Positions 26,552-36,252 of a stretch of 64,000 nucleotides of DNA are shown one piece after another. The position numbers were made by a program, and so were the translations under genes. The DNA lies in the NCBI RefSeq assembly GCF_009905615.1, contig NZ_JAAAKW010000010.1, positions 62,001 through 126,000 on the forward strand, written 5' to 3'. Within the stretch, counting starts at the first letter, position 1; each line of letters begins with the position of its first letter. The DNA is from Pseudomonas sp. SLFW (GTDB taxonomy: Bacteria > Pseudomonadota > Gammaproteobacteria > Pseudomonadales > Pseudomonadaceae). Below the pieces are notes generated by a model that saw only the letters and a program-made list of their open reading frames with translations, was not told the DNA's origin and did no database searches.

Positions 26552-26856
26552 TCACTTTGTCGCAGGCGCTACCGGCCAGCCGGGTCAGCGCTAAAGGGGC
26601 CTGTGAGCGCTTCTCAGGCCGCTGATGGCGAAATGGCGTGTTTGCAGGGCGCTCAAATGCTGCGTGTCCGACGACGATTGTGGTAACATCCGGCGGTTTC
26701 CAAGGGGGCGCATTGCGGCCCCCTTCACTGCGCAAATCCATGGCTTAACTCGCTGATTTGTCGTAAGTCGTCGCCAGGCAATCGCCGGCGGCGGCGAGCT
26801 TCGTTCATCCCGGATGGATGTGCGAGGTTTCACCAGAAAAAGGAATCGAGCTTCTC
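26552..26856 (+). other. mtnA-gyrA intergenic region with hairpin
   Basis: No gene was found in these 305 bases. A strong inverted repeat, AAGGGGGC (26702-26709) and GCCCCCTT (26718-26725), has an eight-base loop but is followed by CACTGC rather than a T-run. It may be a poor terminator for mtnA or part of the gyrA leader. The gyrA promoter must lie here, but no unambiguous -35/-10 pair was picked out. Confidence 0.5.
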
Positions 26857-29655
26857 ATGGGCGAACTGGCCAAAGAAATCCTACCGGTCAATATCGAAGA
26901 CGAGCTGAAGCAGTCCTACCTCGACTACGCGATGAGCGTCATCGTCGGACGAGCTCTGCCCGATGCGCGCGACGGCTTGAAGCCCGTGCACCGGCGTGTA
27001 CTGTACGCAATGAGCGAACTGGGTAACGACTGGAACAAGCCGTACAAGAAATCCGCCCGTGTGGTCGGTGACGTCATCGGTAAGTATCACCCTCACGGTG
27101 ACACTGCGGTCTACGACACTATCGTACGTATGGCCCAGCCTTTCTCCCTGCGCTACCTGCTGGTAGACGGTCAGGGCAACTTCGGTTCGGTGGACGGCGA
27201 CAACGCCGCGGCCATGCGATACACCGAAGTGCGCATGACCAAGCTGGCCCACGAACTGCTGGCGGACCTGCACAAGGAAACTGTCGACTGGGTGCCCAAC
27301 TACGACGGCACCGAACAGATCCCGGCGGTCATGCCGACCCGTATTCCCAACCTGCTGGTCAACGGCTCCAGCGGTATTGCCGTGGGCATGGCGACCAACA
27401 TTCCGCCGCACAACCTCGGCGAAGTCATCGACGGTTGTCTGGCGCTGATCGACAACGGCGACCTGACCGTTGACGAACTGATGCACTACATTCCCGGCCC
27501 TGACTTCCCGACAGCGGGGATCATCAACGGCCGTGCCGGTATCGTCGAAGCCTACAAGACCGGTCGTGGCCGTATTTACATGCGCGCCCGCTCCCTCGTC
27601 GAAGACATCGACAAGGTTGGCGGTCGCCAGCAGATCGTCATCACCGAGCTGCCGTACCAGCTGAACAAGGCGCGTCTGATCGAGAAGATCGCCGAGCTGG
27701 TGAAAGAGAAGAAGCTCGAAGGCATCACCGAACTGCGCGATGAGTCCGACAAGGACGGCATGCGCGTGGTCATCGAGCTGCGTCGCGGCGAAGTGCCTGA
27801 GGTCATCCTCAACAACCTCTACGCCCAGACCCAGCTGCAAAGCGTATTCGGCATCAACATCGTTGCGCTGATCGACGGCCGTCCACGGATCCTCAACCTC
27901 AAGGACCTGCTGGAAGCCTTCATTCGTCACCGCCGCGAAGTCGTCACCCGTCGCACCGTGTTCGAACTGCGCAAAGCTCGCGAGCGTGGCCACATCCTCG
28001 AAGGTCAGGCCGTTGCCCTGTCGAACATCGACCCGGTCATCGAACTGATCAAAGCGTCGCCGACCCCCGCCGAAGCGAAGGAAGGCCTGATCAACACGCC
28101 GTGGGAATCGAGCGCCGTGGTCGAGATGGTCGAGCGCGCAGGCGCCGAATCGTCCCGCCCGGAAAACCTCGACCCGCAATACGGGCTGCGTGACGGCAAG
28201 TATTTCCTGTCGCCGGAACAGGCTCAGGCCATTCTGGAACTGCGTCTGCACCGTCTGACCGGTCTGGAACACGAAAAACTGCTGACCGAGTATCAGGAAA
28301 TCCTGACTCAGATCGGCGAGCTGATCCGCATCCTCAACAGCTCCACGCGCCTGATGGAAGTCATCCGCGAAGAGCTGGAACTGATCCGTGCCGAATATGG
28401 CGATGTCCGCCGCACCGAGATTCTCGATGCGCGTCTGGACCTGACCCTGGGCGACATGATTCCGGAAGAAGAGCGCGTCGTGACCATCTCCCACGGTGGT
28501 TATGCGAAGACTCAACCGCTGGCCGTCTATCAGGCTCAGCGTCGCGGCGGCAAAGGCAAATCGGCTACCGGCGTCAAGGATGAGGACTACATCGCTCACC
28601 TGCTGGTCGCCAACAGCCACACCACGCTGCTGATGTTCTCCAGCAAGGGCAAGGTGTACTGGCTCAAGACCTACGAGATTCCGGAAGCGTCCCGCGCGGC
28701 CCGTGGTCGTCCGCTGGTCAACCTGCTGCCGTTGAGCGAAGGCGAATACATCACCACCATGCTGCCGGTCGATCTGGAAGCCATGCGCAAGCAGGCTGAC
28801 GAAGAAGAGGCCGAAGGCGTGGAAACCGATGTCGAAGACATCGAGAACAGCAACGAGACCGAAGAAGAGCGCAAGGCGCGTATCAAGGCCGCAGACAAGA
28901 AGAAGGCCCCGTTCATCTTCATGTCCACCGCCAACGGTACGGTCAAGAAAACCCCGCTGGTGGCGTTCAGCCGTCAGCGCAGCGTCGGTCTGATCGCGCT
29001 GGAGCTGGACGAAGGCGACATCCTGATTTCCGCAGCCATCACCGACGGCGAGCAGGAAATCATGCTGTTCTCCGACGGCGGCAAGGTCACCCGCTTCAAG
29101 GAATCCGACGTTCGCGCCATGGGCCGTACGGCGCGCGGTGTGCGTGGCATGCGCCTGGCCGAAGGGCAGAAGCTGATTTCCATGCTGATCCCGGAAGAAG
29201 GCAGCGAGATTCTCACCGCCTCCGAACGTGGCTACGGCAAGCGCACGGCAATCACTGAGTTCCCTGAATACAAGCGTGGCGGTCAGGGCGTTATCGCCAT
29301 GGTCAGCAACGAGCGTAACGGCCGTCTGGTCGGCGCGGTTCAGGTGCAGGACGGCGAAGAGATCATGCTGATTTCCGACCAGGGCACCCTGGTTCGTACC
29401 CGTGTCGACGAAGTGTCGAGTCTGGGCCGTAACACCCAGGGCGTGACCCTGATCAAGCTGGCGAAAGACGAGAAACTGGTCGGCCTGGAGCGTGTTCAGG
29501 AGCCGTCCGAAGTCGAAGGTGAAGGGCTCGAAGGCGAAGCGTTGGACGGCGACGTGCTGGATGGCGAGCTTGCCAACCTGTCCGAGGCCGACGCTGACGA
29601 ATCGGCCAGCGATCTGCAAGCCGATGCTACTTCCGACGAAGAACCGCAGGACTGA
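26857..29655 (+). CDS. gyrA: DNA gyrase subunit A
   Basis: The product (932 residues) forms the breakage-reunion part of gyrase. The catalytic Tyr122 is in AAAMRYTEVRM. The quinolone-determining region reads HPHGDTAVYDT with Thr83 and Asp87, the wild-type state in pseudomonads. The C-terminal wrapping domain has the GyrA box QRRGGKG and later blade repeats. An acidic, charged insertion (about residues 645-685, EDIENSNETEEERK) and a long acidic tail rich in Glu, Asp and Ala make it longer than the 875 residues of E. coli GyrA. The ATG at 26857 gives the standard MGELAKEILPVNIEDE start. Confidence 0.97.
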   Translation: MGELAKEILPVNIEDELKQSYLDYAMSVIVGRALPDARDGLKPVHRRVLYAMSELGNDWNKPYKKSARVVGDVIGKYHPHGDTAVYDTIVRMAQPFSLRYLLVDGQGNFGSVDGDNAAAMRYTEVRMTKLAHELLADLHKETVDWVPNYDGTEQIPAVMPTRIPNLLVNGSSGIAVGMATNIPPHNLGEVIDGCLALIDNGDLTVDELMHYIPGPDFPTAGIINGRAGIVEAYKTGRGRIYMRARSLVEDIDKVGGRQQIVITELPYQLNKARLIEKIAELVKEKKLEGITELRDESDKDGMRVVIELRRGEVPEVILNNLYAQTQLQSVFGINIVALIDGRPRILNLKDLLEAFIRHRREVVTRRTVFELRKARERGHILEGQAVALSNIDPVIELIKASPTPAEAKEGLINTPWESSAVVEMVERAGAESSRPENLDPQYGLRDGKYFLSPEQAQAILELRLHRLTGLEHEKLLTEYQEILTQIGELIRILNSSTRLMEVIREELELIRAEYGDVRRTEILDARLDLTLGDMIPEEERVVTISHGGYAKTQPLAVYQAQRRGGKGKSATGVKDEDYIAHLLVANSHTTLLMFSSKGKVYWLKTYEIPEASRAARGRPLVNLLPLSEGEYITTMLPVDLEAMRKQADEEEAEGVETDVEDIENSNETEEERKARIKAADKKKAPFIFMSTANGTVKKTPLVAFSRQRSVGLIALELDEGDILISAAITDGEQEIMLFSDGGKVTRFKESDVRAMGRTARGVRGMRLAEGQKLISMLIPEEGSEILTASERGYGKRTAITEFPEYKRGGQGVIAMVSNERNGRLVGAVQVQDGEEIMLISDQGTLVRTRVDEVSSLGRNTQGVTLIKLAKDEKLVGLERVQEPSEVEGEGLEGEALDGDVLDGELANLSEADADESASDLQADATSDEEPQD

Positions 29656-29669
29656 TAGACGTTGTACTT

Positions 29670-29690
29670 GAGGGCCCTTGCAGGGCCCTC
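29670..29690 (+). terminator. Hairpin after gyrA (possible weak terminator)
   Basis: GAGGGCCC and GGGCCCTC are perfect eight-base arms around TTGCA, 14 bases after the gyrA stop. The following TTGGCTTT is a poor T-tract, so partial termination or attenuation into serC is as likely as full termination. Confidence 0.55.
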
Positions 29691-29766
29691 TTGGCTTTGG
29701 CCAGCCCTTGCGCAACACGCCTGGTGGCCAGGCCGTTTCGAATTCTACGAGTTGACGAGAGTGGAT

Positions 29767-30852
29767 ATGAGCAAGCGAGCCTTTAACTTCTGCGCCGGCC
29801 CTGCCGCGCTTCCTGATGCTGTTTTGCAACGCGCCCAGGCTGAAATGCTGGATTGGCACGGCAAGGGCTTGTCAGTGATGGAGATGAGTCATCGCAGCGA
29901 CGACTACACCGCCATCGCCGAAAAGGCCGAGCAAGACCTGCGCGAGCTGCTGTCCGTCCCCTCCAACTACAAAATCCTCTTCCTGCAAGGTGGCGCGAGC
30001 CAGCAATTCGCTGAGATTCCGCTGAACCTGCTGCCGGAAAACGGCACGGCCGATTACATCGAAACCGGCATCTGGTCGAAAAAGGCCATTGAAGAAGCCC
30101 GTCGGTTCGGCAACGTCAACGTTGCGGCTAGCGCCAAGCCGTTCGACTACCTGGCGATTCCTGGCCAGAACGAATGGAACCTGACCAAAAACGCCGCTTA
30201 TGTTCACTATGCTTCCAACGAAACCATTGGCGGCCTGCAGTTTGACTGGGTGCCTGAGACTGGCGACGTTCCGCTGGTGGTCGACATGTCTTCGGACATC
30301 CTGTCGCGCCCGATCGACGTCTCGCAGTTCGGCCTGATCTACGCCGGTGCCCAGAAAAACATCGGCCCGAGCGGCCTGGTGGTGGTGATCGTTCGTGAAG
30401 ACCTGCTGGGTCGCGCCCGCAGCAGTTGCCCGACGATGCTCGATTACAAGATCTCCGCCGACAACGGTTCGATGTACAACACCCCGGCCACCTATTCCTG
30501 GTACCTGTCGGGCCTCGTCTTCGAGTGGCTGAAAGAGCAGGGCGGTGTTGATGCGATGGAGAAGCGCAATCGCGCGAAGAAAGACCGTCTGTACGGTTTC
30601 ATCGATGCCAGCGACTTCTACACCAACCCGATCAGCCACAACGCCCGTTCGTGGATGAACGTGCCGTTCCGTCTGGCGGACGAGCGTCTGGACAAGGCGT
30701 TCCTGGCCGGTGCCGAAGAGCGTGCGCTGCTCAACCTCAAGGGTCACCGTTCGGTGGGCGGCATGCGCGCCTCGATCTACAACGCCCTGGGCCTGGACGC
30801 CGTCGAAGCGCTGGTGGCCTACATGGCTGAATTCGAGAAGGAACACGGCTGA
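29767..30852 (+). CDS. serC: Phosphoserine aminotransferase
   Basis: A PLP enzyme of 361 residues converting 3-phosphohydroxypyruvate to phosphoserine, also used in pyridoxal phosphate synthesis. The start MSKRAFNFCAGPAALPDAVL and GGASQQFAEIPLNLL are typical; the PLP Lys lies in IYAGAQKNIGPSGLVVVIV. The ATG at 29767 is 111 bases after gyrA. Its stop overlaps the pheA start (TGATG), so the two are coupled. Confidence 0.96.
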   Translation: MSKRAFNFCAGPAALPDAVLQRAQAEMLDWHGKGLSVMEMSHRSDDYTAIAEKAEQDLRELLSVPSNYKILFLQGGASQQFAEIPLNLLPENGTADYIETGIWSKKAIEEARRFGNVNVAASAKPFDYLAIPGQNEWNLTKNAAYVHYASNETIGGLQFDWVPETGDVPLVVDMSSDILSRPIDVSQFGLIYAGAQKNIGPSGLVVVIVREDLLGRARSSCPTMLDYKISADNGSMYNTPATYSWYLSGLVFEWLKEQGGVDAMEKRNRAKKDRLYGFIDASDFYTNPISHNARSWMNVPFRLADERLDKAFLAGAEERALLNLKGHRSVGGMRASIYNALGLDAVEALVAYMAEFEKEHG

Positions 30853-31946
30853 TGTCTGAACAAGAACTCAAGGCGCTGCGCGTCCGCATCGACAGCCTGG
30901 ACGAAAAGGTTCTGGAGCTGATCAGCGAACGTGCTCGCTGCGCGCAGGAAGTGGCGCGTGTGAAAATGGCCAGCCTGGCAGAGGGCGAGGAGCCGGTGTT
31001 CTACCGCCCCGAGCGTGAAGCCGCTGTGTTGAAGCGCGTCATGGAGCGCAACCGTGGCCCGCTGAGCAACGAAGAGATGGCGCGGCTGTTCCGCGAAATC
31101 ATGTCGTCCTGCCTGGCGCTGGAGCAGCCGCTCAAGGTCGCGTATCTCGGGCCTGAAGGCACGTTCACGCAAGCCGCTGCGCTGAAACACTTCGGCCATG
31201 CCGTGATCAGTAAGCCGATGGCGGCCATCGATGAAGTGTTCCGTGAAGTGGCCGCCGGTGCGGTCAATTTCGGCGTAGTGCCGGTGGAAAACTCCACCGA
31301 AGGCGCGGTCAACCACACGCTGGACAGCTTCCTCGAACACGACATGGTCATCTGTGGCGAAGTCGAGTTGCGCATTCACCATCACTTGCTGGTGGGCGAA
31401 AACACCAAGACCGACAGCATCAGCCGCATTTATTCCCACGCTCAGTCGCTGGCCCAGTGCCGCAAGTGGCTGGACGCGCATTACCCGAACGTCGAGCGTG
31501 TCGCGGTTTCCAGCAACGCCGAAGCCGCCAAGCGCGTGAAGGGCGAGTGGAATTCCGCGGCCATCGCGGGTGATATGTCTGCGGGCCTGTACAACCTCAC
31601 GCGCATCGCCGAGAAGATCGAAGACCGCCCGGACAATTCGACGCGCTTCCTGATGATCGGCAACCAGGAAGTGCCGCCGACGGGCGACGACAAAACGTCG
31701 ATCATCGTGTCGATGAGCAACAAGCCGGGTGCGCTGCATGAGTTGCTGGTGCCTTTCCATGAAAACGGCATCGACCTGACCCGCATCGAGACCCGGCCTT
31801 CGCGCAGCGGTAAATGGACCTACGTGTTCTTCATCGATTTCGTCGGCCATCACCGGGACCCGCTGATCAAGGCGGTGCTGGAGCGGATCAGCCAGGAAGC
31901 CGTGGCGCTCAAAGTGCTGGGTTCCTATCCGAAAGCCGTTCTCTAA
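30852..31946 (+). CDS. pheA: Chorismate mutase / prephenate dehydratase
   Basis: A bifunctional enzyme of 364 residues for phenylalanine synthesis. An AroQ chorismate mutase domain (about 5-90, LRVRIDSLDEKVLELISERA) is followed by prephenate dehydratase (about 95-270, YLGPEGTFTQAAALKHFG and ENSTEGAVNHTLD) and an ACT domain. The ACT domain keeps the phenylalanine-sensing GALH and a variant ETRPSR in place of ESRP. It is coupled to serC by TGATG. Confidence 0.95.
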   Translation: MSEQELKALRVRIDSLDEKVLELISERARCAQEVARVKMASLAEGEEPVFYRPEREAAVLKRVMERNRGPLSNEEMARLFREIMSSCLALEQPLKVAYLGPEGTFTQAAALKHFGHAVISKPMAAIDEVFREVAAGAVNFGVVPVENSTEGAVNHTLDSFLEHDMVICGEVELRIHHHLLVGENTKTDSISRIYSHAQSLAQCRKWLDAHYPNVERVAVSSNAEAAKRVKGEWNSAAIAGDMSAGLYNLTRIAEKIEDRPDNSTRFLMIGNQEVPPTGDDKTSIIVSMSNKPGALHELLVPFHENGIDLTRIETRPSRSGKWTYVFFIDFVGHHRDPLIKAVLERISQEAVALKVLGSYPKAVL

Positions 31947-32084
31947 GCGGCGCTGATCGCACACGATTTCTGTAGCAGCCCGGCTTGTCGGCGGTGACGG
32001 ACCTGAAATCGCCACCGTCTCTGCGCCGGGTTGCCTCGGCCTGAGACTGCGCGATTGTTGTTTTACTAAGAGGTAATGCGGTAA

Positions 32085-33197
32085 ATGAGCGGCGACTTCC
32101 TCGCGCTGGCGCAGGCCGGTGTGCAAAAACTATCGCCTTACGTTCCCGGCAAGCCGGTGGACGAACTGGCGCGTGAACTGGATATCGATCCGGCTCGCAT
32201 CATCAAACTGGCCAGTAACGAAAACCCGCTGGGCGGTAGTCCGAAAGCGCTGACAGCGATTCGTGAAGCGCTGGCCGAGCTGACCCGTTACCCCGATGGC
32301 AACGGCTTTGACCTCAAGCAGTTGCTGGCCGAGCGTTGCGGTGTCAAGCCCAATCAAGTGACGCTGGGCAACGGCTCCAACGACATCCTCGAAATCGTCG
32401 CCCGTGCCTACCTGGCTCCCGGCCTGAACGCGGTGTTCAGCGAACACGCCTTCGCGATCTACCCGATTGTCACCCAGGCCGTCGGTGCCGATGCCCGCGT
32501 GGCAAAAGCCAAGGATTGGGGGCATGACCTCCCGGCCATGCTCGCCGCCATCGACAGCAATACCCGAGTGGTCTTCATCGCTAACCCGAACAACCCGACC
32601 GGCACCTGGTTTGGCCCGCAGGCGCTGGCCGATTTTCTCGCCGCCGTACCCGACGACGTGCTGGTGGTGCTGGACGAGGCCTACATCGAGTACGCCTCGG
32701 GCACTGAGTTGCCGGACGGCCTGAGTTTCCTGGCCGACTACCCGAACCTGCTGGTGTCGCGGACGTTTTCCAAGGCTTACGGCCTCGCGTCCTTGCGTGT
32801 GGGCTACGGCCTGTCTTCGCCGGTCGTGGCCGACGTACTGAACCGTGTTCGTCAGCCGTTCAACGTCAACAGCCTCGCGCTGGTCGGAGCCTGTGCCGCG
32901 CTGGACGATGTGGCGTTCGTTGCAGAGAGTCGTCGTCTGAATGAAGCCGGCATGCAGCAACTGGAAGACGGTCTGCGCCAAATGGGCCTGGGCTGGATTC
33001 CGTCCAGAGCCAACTTCATCGCGGTCGATCTGGGCCGTGAAGCAGGCTCGGTTTATGAAGGTCTGCTGGGCGAGGGTGTGATCGTGCGCCCGGTCGCGGG
33101 TTACGGCATGCCCCACCATCTGCGCGTCAGCATTGGTCTGCCCGCCGAGAACACCCGCTTCCTTGAAGCCTTGAGCAAGGTTCTGGCGCGTGGTTGA
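32085..33197 (+). CDS. hisC: Histidinol-phosphate aminotransferase
   Basis: A PLP aminotransferase of 370 residues. Motifs are KLASNENPLGGSPKAL, LGNGSNDILEIVAR, FIANPNNPTGTW and the PLP-Lys segment SRTFSKAYGLASLRVGYG. It equals HisC2 (PA3165) of P. aeruginosa by position inside the aromatic supra-operon, so it may transaminate aromatic keto acids as well as imidazole-acetol phosphate. RBS AAGAGG is visible. Its end overlaps the next gene by eight bases. Confidence 0.93.
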   Translation: MSGDFLALAQAGVQKLSPYVPGKPVDELARELDIDPARIIKLASNENPLGGSPKALTAIREALAELTRYPDGNGFDLKQLLAERCGVKPNQVTLGNGSNDILEIVARAYLAPGLNAVFSEHAFAIYPIVTQAVGADARVAKAKDWGHDLPAMLAAIDSNTRVVFIANPNNPTGTWFGPQALADFLAAVPDDVLVVLDEAYIEYASGTELPDGLSFLADYPNLLVSRTFSKAYGLASLRVGYGLSSPVVADVLNRVRQPFNVNSLALVGACAALDDVAFVAESRRLNEAGMQQLEDGLRQMGLGWIPSRANFIAVDLGREAGSVYEGLLGEGVIVRPVAGYGMPHHLRVSIGLPAENTRFLEALSKVLARG

Positions 33198-35445
33198 TGT
33201 CATGTCGGATGTCACGGCAGTGCAATCGACTGCGCCTATGATCGGCCGCCTGGTGGTGGTCGGGCTCGGTTTGATCGGGGGGTCGTTCGCCAAAGGTTTG
33301 AAAGAAAGCGGCCTGTGTCGCGAGGTGGTGGGCGTCGATCTCGACCCGCAATCGCGCAAGCTGGCCGTCGAACTGGGTGTCGTCGATCGCTGTGAAGACA
33401 ATCTTGCTGCTGCCTGCATCGGTGCCGATGTTATTCAATTGGCCGTGCCGATCCTGGCGATGGAAAAACTGCTGGGCGTACTCGCGACCCTCGACCTCGG
33501 TGATGCCGTGCTGACCGACGTGGGCAGCGCCAAAGGCAATGTCGTGCGCGCCGCTCGCGAGGTGTTCGGCGCGATGCCTGCGCGTTTTGTGCCGGGCCAC
33601 CCGATTGCCGGGTCCGAGCAGAGCGGTGTCGAGGCCTCGAATGCCCAGCTGTTCCGTCGTCACAAGGTCATCCTCACCCCGCTGCCCGAAACCGATCCCG
33701 CTGCGTTGGCGCTGGTTGACCGGATGTGGTCGGCGTTGGGGGCTGACGTTGAGCACATGCAGGTCGAGCGGCACGACGAAGTCCTCGCGGCGACCAGCCA
33801 TCTGCCACATTTGCTGGCCTTTGGTCTGGTGGATTCGTTGGCCAAGCGCAACGAAAACCTGGAAATCTTCCGCTACGCAGCGGGCGGTTTCCGCGACTTC
33901 ACCCGAATCGCGGGCAGTGATCCGGTCATGTGGCACGACATCTTCCTCGCCAACCGCGAGGCCGTGCTGCGCACCCTGGACACTTTCCGTCATGACCTCG
34001 ATGCTTTGCGAGACGCCGTGGATGCGGGCGACGGCCATCAACTGCTCGGCGTATTCACCCGTGCTCGCGTGGCCCGCGAACATTTCGGCAAGATCCTCGC
34101 ACGCCGTGCTTATGTCGAGAAAGTGGCTGCGGATGACCTGACGTTTGTGGCTCAGCCGGGCGGCAGCGTGCGTGGCCAGATCCGCGTGCCGGGCGACAAA
34201 TCGATTTCCCATCGCGCAATCATGCTGGGTTCCCTCGCCGAAGGCACCACGGAAGTCGAAGGCTTCCTCGAAGGCGAAGACGCGTTGGCTACGTTGCAGG
34301 CCTTCCGCGACATGGGTGTGGTCATTGAAGGCCCGCACCATGGGCGTTTGACCATTCACGGTGTCGGCCTCAACGGGCTGAAGCCTGCGCCGGGTCCTAT
34401 CTATCTCGGTAATTCCGGCACCTCGATGCGCCTGCTTTCCGGCTTGCTGGCGGCGCAGCGTTTCGACAGCGTGCTGACGGGCGACGCATCGTTGTCCAAA
34501 CGTCCGATGGGGCGGATTGCTGAGCCGTTGCGGGAAATGGGTGCCGTGATCGACACCGCCGCTGACGGTCGCCCACCGCTGACCATTCGCGGCGGCCAAT
34601 CGTTGAAAGGCATCTCTTACGTGATGCCGATGGCCAGCGCGCAGGTCAAATCCTGTCTGTTGTTGGCCGGCTTGTATGCCAGCGGCACGACGACCGTCAC
34701 TGAGCCTGCGCCCACCCGTGACCACACTGAGCGTATGCTGCGTGGCTTTGGTTATCCGGTTTCAGGTAATGGTGCGACAGCGTCGGTCGAAGCGGGCAGT
34801 ACGCTCAAGGCGACCCGCATCGAAGTGCCCGCCGATATTTCGTCTGCTGCGTTCTTTCTGGTCGCTGCGTCGATTGCCGAAGGCTCTGACCTGTTGCTCG
34901 AACACGTGGGCGTCAACCCGACGCGCACTGGCGTGATCGACATCTTGCGCCTGATGGGTGCCGACATTTCCGTGCACAACCTGCGTGAAGTCGGCGGCGA
35001 ACCGGTGGCCGATCTGCGGGTCCGTTACGCGGCACTCAAGGGCATCGTAATTCCCGAGGCGCTGGTGCCGCTGGCCATTGACGAATTTCCGGTGATCTTC
35101 GTCGCGGCTGCCTGTGCGCAGGGGCGTACGGTGTTGCGCGGGGCGCAGGAATTGCGCGTCAAGGAATCCGACCGCATCCAGGTCATGGCCGAAGGTCTGG
35201 CCGCCTTGGGTGTGCGGGTTGAACCGACCGCCGATGGCCTCATTATTGAAGGTAGCAAGATCGGCGGCGGTGAAGTCAACGGTCATGGTGATCATCGTAT
35301 TGCCATGGCTTTCAGTATCGCGTCGTTGCGCGCGTCAGCCCCGATTCGTATCCGGGACTGCGCCAATGTGGCGACTTCTTTCCCCAATTTCCTGGCGCTC
35401 TGCGGCCAGGTGGGTATTCGTGTAGCGCAAGAGGGGCAATCGTGA
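33190..35445 (+). CDS. tyrA-aroA: Fused prephenate dehydrogenase / EPSP synthase
   Basis: A fusion of 751 residues. The N-terminal TyrA part (about 1-310) has the NAD fold VVVGLGLIGGSFAKGLKESG and GHPIAGSEQSGVEAS. The C-terminal AroA part starts near residue 318 with RVPGDKSISHRAIMLGSL and has LGNSGTSMRLLSG, the PEP/glyphosate-site loop; its Gly argues against the Ala-type natural tolerance seen in CP4. It catalyses steps of tyrosine and chorismate synthesis. The GTG at 33190 lies inside hisC; an ATG at 33202 is the alternative. Confidence 0.94.
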   Translation: MVDVMSDVTAVQSTAPMIGRLVVVGLGLIGGSFAKGLKESGLCREVVGVDLDPQSRKLAVELGVVDRCEDNLAAACIGADVIQLAVPILAMEKLLGVLATLDLGDAVLTDVGSAKGNVVRAAREVFGAMPARFVPGHPIAGSEQSGVEASNAQLFRRHKVILTPLPETDPAALALVDRMWSALGADVEHMQVERHDEVLAATSHLPHLLAFGLVDSLAKRNENLEIFRYAAGGFRDFTRIAGSDPVMWHDIFLANREAVLRTLDTFRHDLDALRDAVDAGDGHQLLGVFTRARVAREHFGKILARRAYVEKVAADDLTFVAQPGGSVRGQIRVPGDKSISHRAIMLGSLAEGTTEVEGFLEGEDALATLQAFRDMGVVIEGPHHGRLTIHGVGLNGLKPAPGPIYLGNSGTSMRLLSGLLAAQRFDSVLTGDASLSKRPMGRIAEPLREMGAVIDTAADGRPPLTIRGGQSLKGISYVMPMASAQVKSCLLLAGLYASGTTTVTEPAPTRDHTERMLRGFGYPVSGNGATASVEAGSTLKATRIEVPADISSAAFFLVAASIAEGSDLLLEHVGVNPTRTGVIDILRLMGADISVHNLREVGGEPVADLRVRYAALKGIVIPEALVPLAIDEFPVIFVAAACAQGRTVLRGAQELRVKESDRIQVMAEGLAALGVRVEPTADGLIIEGSKIGGGEVNGHGDHRIAMAFSIASLRASAPIRIRDCANVATSFPNFLALCGQVGIRVAQEGQS

Positions 35446-36131
35446 AAGCTCAAGCTCCGGTCATTACGATCGACGGACCAAGCGGTTCCGGAAAAGGAAC
35501 AGTAGCCGGTCTGCTGGCCAAGCGTCTGGGTTGGTGCTTGCTGGATTCAGGCGCGCTGTATCGTCTACTGGCATTTGCGGCCCGCAATCATGGGGTCGAT
35601 CTGACCAACGAAGAAGCGCTCAAGCTGCTGGCGGCGCACCTGGACGTGCAATTCGAGGCGGCGACCGGCGATCACGGTCAGCGCATCATTCTCGAAGGCG
35701 AAGAAGTGACTCTGGCGATCCGCAACGAGCAGATTGGCAGTGGCGCCTCGCAGGTGGCTTCGCTGCCCGCGGTGCGTGAGGCGCTGCTCCAGCGCCAGCG
35801 TGCGTTTCAGGAGTTTCCGGGCCTGATCGCCGATGGCCGCGACATGGGCACGGTGGTCTTTCCCGCCGCGCCGCTGAAGATTTTCCTGACGGCCAGTGCC
35901 GAAGAGCGTGCCCGTCGCCGATATTTGCAGTTGAAGGCGAAAGGGGACGATGTTAGTCTGTCGAGTCTGCTAGATGAGATACGTGTCCGCGACGAGCGCG
36001 ACACCCAGCGAGCGGTAGCCCCGCTCAAACCGGCGCATGACGCCATCCAGCTGGATTCCACCGAATTGTCCATCGAGCAGGTGCTGGAACGCATCCTGAG
36101 TGAAGTCGCGCTTCGCGATCTCGCTGGATGA
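35442..36131 (+). CDS. cmk: Cytidylate kinase
   Basis: A CMP/dCMP kinase of 229 residues. The P-loop is ITIDGPSGSGKGTVAGLLAK; DGRDMGTVVFPAAPLKIFLT and the Arg-rich lid EERARRRYLQLK follow. It begins with GTG and overlaps the previous stop by four bases (GTGA), after GAGGGG. The cmk-rpsA pairing is ancient in proteobacteria. Confidence 0.96.
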   Translation: MKAQAPVITIDGPSGSGKGTVAGLLAKRLGWCLLDSGALYRLLAFAARNHGVDLTNEEALKLLAAHLDVQFEAATGDHGQRIILEGEEVTLAIRNEQIGSGASQVASLPAVREALLQRQRAFQEFPGLIADGRDMGTVVFPAAPLKIFLTASAEERARRRYLQLKAKGDDVSLSSLLDEIRVRDERDTQRAVAPLKPAHDAIQLDSTELSIEQVLERILSEVALRDLAG

Positions 36132-36252
36132 CCAAGGAGCCATGTGGGAGACCAGTCACAGTCCCGCAGGCTTCCTTTCATATGAACGAAACCCACGTTG
36201 TCTGGAGCGTGGCAGATAGGCGGATTCTTCGCCTTTATCAACAGGAATTAAA

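Noticed and set aside
27094..27120. Possible quinolone-resistance change, because position 83 is Thr rather than Ser
   Set aside because: Thr83 with Asp87 is the normal wild-type state in Pseudomonas GyrA.
26881..29859. A 992-codon open frame antisense to gyrA
   Set aside because: It is a shadow of gyrA, caused by strong third-position GC bias; its composition is not protein-like and it has no start context.
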